From a virus, in the IMG/VR virus record IMGVR_UViG_3300044627_003127, positions 1 through 34,139 of that record: 34,139 nt of DNA; one strand, written 5' to 3'. Shown here one piece after another: positions 28,810 to 34,139 of this stretch. Under the pieces are notes generated by a model. It was not told the DNA's origin and did no database searches. It saw only the letters and a list, made by a program, of their open reading frames with translations. The translations under genes were made by a program, and so were the position numbers. The stretch's first letter is position 1. Each line of letters starts with the position of its first letter.

Positions 28810-29250
28810 ATGAGTGGATGCATACCGTCTACATCATACAACATGAAGGCCGATATCTACAAGCCAACCATATCTCAGGATTCTACTGGTGCTGTGGTAA
28901 AGTCATGGGCTCTAGAAAAAACAATTAATTGTGTTGCTAGAGGCGTAGTAAGAAAAGGTGTAGGGGAAAATTCAACAGCAGTAGAAGTTAACAATTATTT
29001 AAATATATTACATTCTATGGTTAAAGTAAGAGCCTCAGAAATTATTCCATCAGATAGAAGAGTTGTTAGAGTAAGAAACTCTCAGGGAATTATTTTTCTT
29101 GAAAACCAAGATCCATCTTCAGATGGTGGATTTCAGGGCTCTACCATATTTGAACCTAGAGGAAGCACCCCCCTATTAAATTTTGATGGCAGCGTTATTG
29201 AATATGAAACAGTGCTAATGCGTCAAGAAATACAAAGGATAGATGTTTAA
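28810..29250 (+). CDS. Head closure (stopper)-type protein, 146 aa
   Basis: The second connector gene, with the beta-barrel pattern of stopper proteins: MKADIYKPTISQDSTGAVVKSWALEKTINCVARGVV, VRASEIIPSDRRVVRVRNSQGIIFLENQD, and a tail VIEYETVLMRQEIQRIDV. Members close the portal channel and receive the tail. It abuts the adaptor gene without gap and overlaps the next gene by one base (TAATG). Almost all arginines are AGA codons, in contrast with the capsid gene. Confidence 0.65.
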   Translation: MSGCIPSTSYNMKADIYKPTISQDSTGAVVKSWALEKTINCVARGVVRKGVGENSTAVEVNNYLNILHSMVKVRASEIIPSDRRVVRVRNSQGIIFLENQDPSSDGGFQGSTIFEPRGSTPLLNFDGSVIEYETVLMRQEIQRIDV

Positions 29251-29954
29251 TGGCTAAATTAAAAGCATTTAACACTGGTATGTTTTCTGAAAAAGTTTTA
29301 GCCTTGTCTAACTATGATAGTACAATGATCACAAACTTATACCAAAATCCAGCAAATAAACAAAAAATAACTCGCGGCGCAGCCTTCATAATTAAAAATT
29401 ATTTTGACCAGTATCTTGATCAGCGTGCTAGACAAACTCCTAGTGCATACCACCATGTTTATGAGTTTAATAAAACAGGTAAAACAAATTCTCGTTTATT
29501 TAAAGGAACAGTGTCTAATGTTGGAGACTCCGCTGTAATAACATATAATTTTACTGTTGCAAAAGAACCAAATAGAAATGGATATAACTTCCCAAATAAA
29601 GCAGAAGTTATGGAAGAAGGAAAAACTTTAATTATCACTCCAAAAAGAGGAAAATACTTAAAGTATCAACTAGAAGATGGAAAGTTTGTTACTTCAGAAA
29701 AATCTATTGTTGAAAATCCTGGCGGACCAGAAGTAGCAGGCACCTTTGAAGAGACCTTTAATAACTTTATGAATACAACTGGAAGAACCGTACTTGATAA
29801 ATTTGGATTCTTTAAGAAGATAGAAAGAACTATGATAGAGAAAAGAAGACTGGCTATACCAAGAATTAATTCAGGCATGGTTTCAGATGCTATTAGTTCT
29901 GCAAAAAGAGATTCAGATCAAATTGCTGGAGGTGTATCAACATACTATGTCTGA
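29250..29954 (+). CDS. Neck/tail-completion (gp10-like) protein, 234 aa
   Basis: Third in the connector series and of a size common for HK97 gp10-like proteins. The N-terminal half is helical (GAAFIIKNYFDQYLDQRARQTPSAYHHVYEF). A beta core follows (RLFKGTVSNVGDSAVITYNFTVAKEPNRNGYNFPNKAEVMEEGKTLIITPKRGKYLKY). The last ~50 residues are helical with many basic residues (KIERTMIEKRRLAIPRINSGMVSDAI). It probably links the head to the tail tube. The stop overlaps the next start as ATGTCTGA. Name from position; no diagnostic motif seen. Confidence 0.6.
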   Translation: MAKLKAFNTGMFSEKVLALSNYDSTMITNLYQNPANKQKITRGAAFIIKNYFDQYLDQRARQTPSAYHHVYEFNKTGKTNSRLFKGTVSNVGDSAVITYNFTVAKEPNRNGYNFPNKAEVMEEGKTLIITPKRGKYLKYQLEDGKFVTSEKSIVENPGGPEVAGTFEETFNNFMNTTGRTVLDKFGFFKKIERTMIEKRRLAIPRINSGMVSDAISSAKRDSDQIAGGVSTYYV

Positions 29955-30456
29955 TCCAAGAGAATTAGCGGTTGTTCATATAAATAATTATTTATGGGAT
30001 TTAGCAACAGGAAATGTTGCTGGGCAGCCAGCGGTGGCTAGTGCAGTCTGGGACACATCAATCTATACATCAGCGTCTTTAAATTTTAAACCATTCTATC
30101 CAGTTAGTGAAAATCTAGCAGTTGACTCATCTAAAATGCCTTACATACTTTATGATTATATTTTTATGAGGAAGGCGGGAACGTTCTGGCCTATTCAAAA
30201 GGAAGAGGTAGATTATATTATTGTCGGGGATCTGCCACAAATTTTTTATATAAAAAATTATATAGTTGATGCTCTGGAAAGATTTGACGAGTCTGCCCAG
30301 GATGTTAACAGACACCTTTTAAGCGCTCGCCCAACAATTAAATTTAAATATATAACTGTAGACCAGGACAGTTATATTGCCGATGAAAAAAGAATTGATA
30401 GTTTTAAACCTAAGTTTATTACATGCTTGAAAATATGCTATGAATACACAAAATAA
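29947..30456 (+). CDS. Tail terminator/completion-type protein, 169 aa
   Basis: Fourth in the series, directly before the tail tube gene. I chose the ATG at 29947 because it overlaps the previous stop by eight bases (ATGTCTGA), as at other junctions here; the longer frame starting 29887 would overlap the upstream gene by 68 bases. The protein (MSDPRELAVVHINNYLWDLATGNVAGQP...KPFYPVSENLAVDSSKMPYILYDYIFMRKAGTFWPIQKEEVDYIIVGDLPQIFYIKNYIVDALERFDESAQDVN) has the alpha/beta alternation of tail terminators. These cap the tube and join it to the connector. Confidence 0.6.
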   Translation: MSDPRELAVVHINNYLWDLATGNVAGQPAVASAVWDTSIYTSASLNFKPFYPVSENLAVDSSKMPYILYDYIFMRKAGTFWPIQKEEVDYIIVGDLPQIFYIKNYIVDALERFDESAQDVNRHLLSARPTIKFKYITVDQDSYIADEKRIDSFKPKFITCLKICYEYTK

Positions 30457-30471
30457 TCTCTAACATGATAA

Positions 30472-30477
30472 TATAAT
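30472..30477 (+). promoter_or_regulatory. -10 box of tail tube gene
   Basis: TATAAT lies about 48 bases before the ATG at 30525. The leader contains AAGGAGGTGA, the strongest ribosome-binding site in the window, seven bases before the start. This fits the high expression expected of a tube protein. Confidence 0.55.
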
Positions 30478-30524
30478 TTATGAGGAAGCGCAATATCTTT
30501 TCGCTCCAAGGAGGTGAAAATTAA

Positions 30525-31304
30525 ATGGCTAGAGACTTTAATGCAAAAAATATTATCGTTGGTGCTGCCGTTGTTTATGTCGGTAAAGAAGGTGTCGAAA
30601 ACAATCTAATTAACGTTGGATCTTCTTCTCAATCCGCACAGAAGCCCTCAAACGTTACTAACGTTTCTGGCGGCAACTGGTACCATCTTGGCTACACAAT
30701 GGAGGGTGTCACCCTGAACATTGAACCAACATTCAATGACGTCATGGTTGACCAACTTCTTGACACTGCTCGCCTATTCAAAACTTCTCAGAGAGTTACT
30801 GTTGCAACAAGTCTTACAGAAGCAACTCTAGAAAATCTTTATGTTGCTATTGGTGGTAAGGCTGGCGGTGAAGGTGACTACCTAACCGCATCTGCTGGCG
30901 CATCATTCAATCAGATTGCTAATGCAGATGGTTCTAACACTACTTCATCTGCAACTCCAGGTGTATCAGTAGGTGGAACAACTGCTTCTGCTCAAACACA
31001 GAATGTACTCCATCTTAACGGTGGTGCGTTGGGTGTTTCTCCTGTAGAACGTTCAGTATGTTTCGTTGGTTCTGCTCCAACTTCAGTTGCAGAATTAGGT
31101 TCAGTACCCGCAGGACAATCAACAGGTAGCGCAGAAAGAATTTACATGCTCTACCGCGCAGTTTCTGTAGAGGCAGTTGGCGTTGGTGTTCGTCGTGACG
31201 ATTCCACAGTATTCCCAATTAACTTCCGAGTTATGCCTTCAACTTCATACACTGCTCCAGATGGTAACGCCGCATATGGTAAGATCATCGACAGAGTTTT
31301 CTAA
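30525..31304 (+). CDS. Major tail tube protein, 259 aa
   Basis: The N-terminus MARDFNAKNIIVGAAVVYVGKEG and GNWYHLGYTMEGVTLNIEPTFNDVMVDQLLDTARLFKTSQRVTVATSLTEATLENLYVAIGG match phage tail tube proteins (tube strand plus TLEN helix). The C-terminal part (ERIYMLYRAVSVEAVGVGVRRDDSTVFPINFRVMPSTSYTAPDGNAAYGKIIDRVF) completes the tube fold. The middle Ser/Ala/Gly/Thr-rich part may be an extra surface loop. The gene has its own promoter, a very strong ribosome-binding site and a strong terminator. Codon use is relatively GC-rich and CGT-containing, in line with a high-copy protein. A long non-contractile tail is implied by the tape measure downstream and the lack of a sheath gene. Confidence 0.82.
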   Translation: MARDFNAKNIIVGAAVVYVGKEGVENNLINVGSSSQSAQKPSNVTNVSGGNWYHLGYTMEGVTLNIEPTFNDVMVDQLLDTARLFKTSQRVTVATSLTEATLENLYVAIGGKAGGEGDYLTASAGASFNQIANADGSNTTSSATPGVSVGGTTASAQTQNVLHLNGGALGVSPVERSVCFVGSAPTSVAELGSVPAGQSTGSAERIYMLYRAVSVEAVGVGVRRDDSTVFPINFRVMPSTSYTAPDGNAAYGKIIDRVF

Positions 31305-31321
31305 TAACTAAATAAGTTTTG

Positions 31322-31360
31322 TGATAAAGACGCAGTATTTGCTGCGTCTTTATCATTTTT
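31322..31360 (+). terminator. Terminator after tail tube gene
   Basis: A 14-bp perfect stem TGATAAAGACGCAG/CTGCGTCTTTATCA (31322-31335, 31342-31355) with a 6-base loop is followed by TTTTT. A strong rho-independent terminator. Confidence 0.92.
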
Positions 31361-31364
31361 AATG

Positions 31365-31370
31365 TATAAT
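31365..31370 (+). promoter_or_regulatory. -10 box before tail assembly chaperones
   Basis: TATAAT directly follows the tube terminator. A leader of about 20 bases carries AAGGAG and AAAGGA before the ATG at 31396. Confidence 0.55.
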
Positions 31371-31395
31371 ATTTCTAAGGAGCGAAAGGAATAAA

Positions 31396-31731
31396 ATGGC
31401 AACAAAAGTTTATGAAACTATTGAATTAGAACTTCTTGATGGTCGAACCATTACCGTAAAACCACTTAATCTAAAGAATCTAAGATTGGTTATGAAAGAA
31501 TGGCAAAAGGCATCAAATGTAAAGAACGAAGATGAGTTTCTTGACATTCTCATCAAATGTACTTCAATTGCTTTCCGTCAGTTCGCGCCAGATCTTGCGG
31601 AAACAAAAGAAGAACTTGAAGAAGCAGTAGACCTTCAAACTATGTATAAAATTCTTGAAATTGCTGCTGATATCAAGTTGAATGACCCAAACCTAGTAGC
31701 GACGGCTCAGGAACTCGCTGGGACGATCTAG
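31396..31731 (+). CDS. Tail assembly chaperone, upstream frame (G-type), 111 aa
   Basis: The short acidic helical protein (MATKVYETIELELLDGRTITVKPLNLKNLRLVMKEWQKASNVKNEDEFLDILIKCTSIAF...EELEEAVDLQTMYKILEIAADI) sits between the tube and tape measure genes, the standard place of the G/GT chaperone pair. The canonical slippery heptamer C-CCA-AAC lies at 31686-31692 near its end. Ribosomes slipping -1 there would make a longer fusion with the next frame. The chaperones bind tape measure protein during tail assembly and are absent from the virion. Confidence 0.85.
   Translation: MATKVYETIELELLDGRTITVKPLNLKNLRLVMKEWQKASNVKNEDEFLDILIKCTSIAFRQFAPDLAETKEELEEAVDLQTMYKILEIAADIKLNDPNLVATAQELAGTI
31686..31692 (+). 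promoter_or_regulatory. -1 programmed frameshift site CCCAAAC
   Basis: The heptamer X-XXY-YYZ is in the correct phase (ga-C CCA AAC). A stem AGCGA/TCGCT (31698-31702, 31715-31719) lies about five bases downstream. After the shift the -1 frame is open to 32084, reading PSSDGSGTRWDDLDLASMLGEV into the second chaperone frame. Confidence 0.8.
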
Positions 31732-32084
31732 ACCTAGCCTCCATGTTGGGGGAAGTATTTCTTCTGGGACACTGGAAGGATTACGATGAACTTGAATCGT
31801 CGCTATCAATGCCAGAACTTGCTGCAACACTAAAAGCAGTATATGAATCTGAACGTAGGAGGCAAAAGTTTATGGCTGCTCTGCAAGGAATCGATATTGA
31901 TGAGAAAGATGATAGCGATACCAGTGAGCAAAAGAGTGACAGGGTGCCCACTATTGAGGAAATCCAGGCAAGAGCGGTGGCGCGCTTGACTGGCAATAGA
32001 GATATGGCGGGTGCTATTAGCCAAGGTTTCACTCCAGACATGGGAGTAGAATATAAAATAGCGGAGGGTACAGTTCTTGGCTAA
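31692..32084 (+). CDS. Tail assembly chaperone, downstream frame (T-part of the fusion)
   Basis: This frame continues from the slippery site. A -1 shift at CCCAAAC joins about 99 residues of the first chaperone to 130 residues here, giving a fusion of about 229 aa. The coding content upstream of the first internal ATG (31743) reads GTRWDDLDLASMLGEVFLLGHWKDYDELESSL, which is continuous with known T-domains. This shows the frame is used by the shift, not by independent initiation. The end is charged (DSDTSEQKSDRVPTIEEIQARAVARL). The end overlaps the tape measure start as TTGGCTAA. Confidence 0.8.
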   Translation, partial: PSSDGSGTRWDDLDLASMLGEVFLLGHWKDYDELESSLSMPELAATLKAVYESERRRQKFMAALQGIDIDEKDDSDTSEQKSDRVPTIEEIQARAVARLTGNRDMAGAISQGFTPDMGVEYKIAEGTVLG

Positions 32085-34139
32085 CATTAATTCCGTCATA
32101 ACTTATAATGCTAATTTGTCGCCTGCTCAGGCGCAAATTAAGGCTTTAACAGGGCAAATTGCTGGCCTTACTGCTGCATTTAATACCCTTGATAAATCTG
32201 CTCTTTCTGCTCAAAGAAATCTTGCTGGAGCATTTGCGAGAGATGTTGGAAATATTGGCGGCTTTACCACTCAAATGGTACAGGCCCATAATGCCGTAGA
32301 AAATTTTGGAAAACAAATTGCCGCCAATAAACTTACAATGCGTGAGTCATTTCGTGAAGCAATTGCAGGATATACAAAACAAAATAGTTTGATGAAACGA
32401 CTTGCTGAACAGCAAGTAAAGTATCAACAGTCTGTTGCTGTTCCCGTTGGTGGAGGACAGGCAATGATGATGACCCCCGCTGCACTTTCTGCAACGGGAA
32501 CATCTGCTGCTATGGCTGCTCAAAAATTCTCTATATTTAATCAATTAATTGATAATGGTGCGACTTCCATGCTTAACTGGGGCAAAAATACTCAGTGGGC
32601 TGGTCGTCAACTTATGGTAGGTTTTACTTTACCCCTTGCTATGCTTGCTGCGGTTACGTCTAAACAATTCCGAGACTTGGATAAAGAATTAACAAGGTTC
32701 CAAAAGGTTTATGGGTCTGATCTTGGCGGCGCTATTAGTGAATCTACTTCTCGCATGAGAGAACAGGTAAAGCAACTAGCCTTTGATATTTCTCGTACAT
32801 ATGGTATTGCTGCTCAAGAAACCGCTGCTCTCGCCGCCGATATTGCTGCCACAGGAGCAGAAGGCGAACAGTTAATGGAATCTGTCCAACAGACGACAAG
32901 GTTAGCAGTATTAGGTGAAGTAGATAGACAAGAGGCTATGAAGGCTACTCTGGCTCTTCAGTCAGCATTTAAATTGAATACTAATGAATTAGCAGAATCT
33001 ATCAACTTCTTGAATGCTGTAGAAAACCAAACATCTGCAACACTAGAGGATTTAGCAACTGCTATTCCTAAGGTTGGCCCTGTTGTTAGAAGTCTTGGCG
33101 GAGATGTAGAAGACCTAGCAGCACTTCTTGTTGCTATGCGTGAAGGCGGTATTCCAGCAGCAGAAGCAGCAAATGCATTAAAATCTGGTTTAGCATCACT
33201 TATCAATCCAACAAAACAAGCAAGTGAGGTGGCAAAGAAATTTGGAATTGATTTAGTGAGTATAGTAGAGGCAAACAAAGGGCAACTGATGCCTACTATT
33301 TTTGCTATGCAAAATGCTCTATCAGGACTGGACGATTTTGGTCGTGCAAGAGTTATTGAACAAATTTTTGGTAAGTACCAATTTGCTAGAATTTCAGCCC
33401 TTTTTGATAATATTGGAAAAACTGGCTCACAGACGCAGGCAGTATTAGAACTTGCTGCAAAGAGTTCTACAGAATTAGCGGCAGTTGCAAATCAAGAAAT
33501 TAAGACACTTACAGAATCAACTGCTGTTAGATTCCAAAGAGCCATAGAAGATTTAAAGAATGCAGTTATGCCTCTTGGCGAAGTCCTAACTGAAACATTA
33601 ATTCCCATTTTCCAAAAAATTGGAGAGGGGGTTAGAATATTTGCTGATTTCTTCCAGGCTTTACCAGAACCAGTAAAGAATTTTACTAAATATGTTGTTG
33701 CTTTAACCGCTCTTGCAGGTCCAATTATCATGTTGGTGGGTCTATTTGGAAACCTTATTGCCAATGGTTTAAAGATTGGCATGGTTATCATGCGTCTTGG
33801 GGCAAGAATGGCTGGGCTTAGAGTAGATAAATTTGAACTTCTTAATGCAGAGGTTATGGCGGCTAAATTAGGAGTAGACAACCTTACATTATCATTCACT
33901 AGCCAAGAGGCTGCAATGAGAAAACTTGTTGCAATTATGTCTCAATACCAAACATCTTTAAGGCAGTTAGCCACTACAAACCCAGCATTATTTATTCCTG
34001 GGGCCATTCCTGGTCGCGGCGGCTCAGTTCCAATTAAAAGACAATCTGGATCTTCTAGGCCAGAATTTGTTCCTGGTTCAGGTCGGGGAGATAAGATTCC
34101 CGCCATGCTTGAGCCTGGTGAATTTATTGTTAATCGTGC
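32077..34139 (+). CDS. Tape measure protein, 3' end outside window
   Basis: At least 687 residues are present and the gene runs off the window. Start is TTG at 32077, overlapping the chaperone stop by eight bases, with GGAGGG about ten bases before it. The sequence is long, helical and Ala/Gln/Leu-rich. TP901-type landmarks are RQLMVGFTLPLAMLAAVTSKQFRDLDKELTRFQKVYG, QETAALAADIAATGAEGEQLMESVQQTTRLAVLG, QSAFKLNTNELAESINFLNAVENQTSATLEDLATAIPKVG and EVKNAL-like repeats. Later come membrane-type segments (YVVALTALAGPIIMLVGLFGNLI). The final part FVPGSGRGDKIPAMLEPGEFIVNR is a common tape-measure motif. It sets tail length and helps DNA entry. Confidence 0.9.
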   Translation, partial: MANINSVITYNANLSPAQAQIKALTGQIAGLTAAFNTLDKSALSAQRNLAGAFARDVGNIGGFTTQMVQAHNAVENFGKQIAANKLTMRESFREAIAGYTKQNSLMKRLAEQQVKYQQSVAVPVGGGQAMMMTPAALSATGTSAAMAAQKFSIFNQLIDNGATSMLNWGKNTQWAGRQLMVGFTLPLAMLAAVTSKQFRDLDKELTRFQKVYGSDLGGAISESTSRMREQVKQLAFDISRTYGIAAQETAALAADIAATGAEGEQLMESVQQTTRLAVLGEVDRQEAMKATLALQSAFKLNTNELAESINFLNAVENQTSATLEDLATAIPKVGPVVRSLGGDVEDLAALLVAMREGGIPAAEAANALKSGLASLINPTKQASEVAKKFGIDLVSIVEANKGQLMPTIFAMQNALSGLDDFGRARVIEQIFGKYQFARISALFDNIGKTGSQTQAVLELAAKSSTELAAVANQEIKTLTESTAVRFQRAIEDLKNAVMPLGEVLTETLIPIFQKIGEGVRIFADFFQALPEPVKNFTKYVVALTALAGPIIMLVGLFGNLIANGLKIGMVIMRLGARMAGLRVDKFELLNAEVMAAKLGVDNLTLSFTSQEAAMRKLVAIMSQYQTSLRQLATTNPALFIPGAIPGRGGSVPIKRQSGSSRPEFVPGSGRGDKIPAMLEPGEFIVNR

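Noticed and set aside
31743-32084. Second chaperone frame as a separate gene starting at 31743
   Set aside because: Conserved T-domain sequence (WDDLDLAS) lies upstream of that ATG in the same frame, and no ribosome-binding site precedes it. The frameshift explains it better.

Overview
The window is part of a tailed double-stranded DNA phage genome, most likely a siphovirus with an actinobacterial host. Pointers are a flavin-dependent thymidylate synthase (ThyX), a monomeric B12-dependent ribonucleotide reductase, a small protein resembling the actinobacterial DUF7455 type, an amidase endolysin, and an HK97-type head with a tail tube and a long tape measure. Most of the DNA is AT-rich. A freshwater actinobacterial host is plausible, but this is inference. 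No integrase, repressor or terminase gene is seen.

Left arm (1-3005), read leftward. Three very small genes (224-780), richer in GC than the rest, end at a bidirectional hairpin terminator (about 210-236). A 384-bp intergenic region (781-1164) follows, with tandem repeats and palindromes. Then come an HNH-type protein, a small acidic protein, thyX, three tRNA-type genes (Ser-GCT, Arg-TCT and an aberrant Ile-TAT-like one) and a DUF7455-like protein. Two leftward promoters share an upstream motif.

Right arm (3163-34139), read mostly rightward. The lysis module (holin-like protein, 43-aa protein, amidase, membrane coiled-coil protein) is followed by two small virion-type proteins, the ribonucleotide reductase, and a long adhesin/tail-fibre region (7791-15857). 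Next is an accessory block (15894-22447): two related proteins of unknown function, two 2-oxoglutarate/Fe(II) oxygenase paralogues (one has lost its distal metal ligand), a cysteine-rich Asn/Pro-repeat appendage protein, a Trp/Tyr/Pro repeat protein, a zinc-ribbon-like protein and a lectin-like protein. The head module (22478-27796) has the portal, a multidomain protease with a nested scaffold, and the major capsid protein. Connector genes, tail tube, frameshifted tail-assembly chaperones and the tape measure (cut by the window edge) complete it.

Two features stand out. Many right-arm units begin with a TATAAT-like box placed 6-7 bases before the start codon, which predicts leaderless mRNAs. 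A phage prolyl-hydroxylase-like oxygenase lies close to an Asn/Pro-rich appendage protein, which suggests that virion proteins may be hydroxylated.
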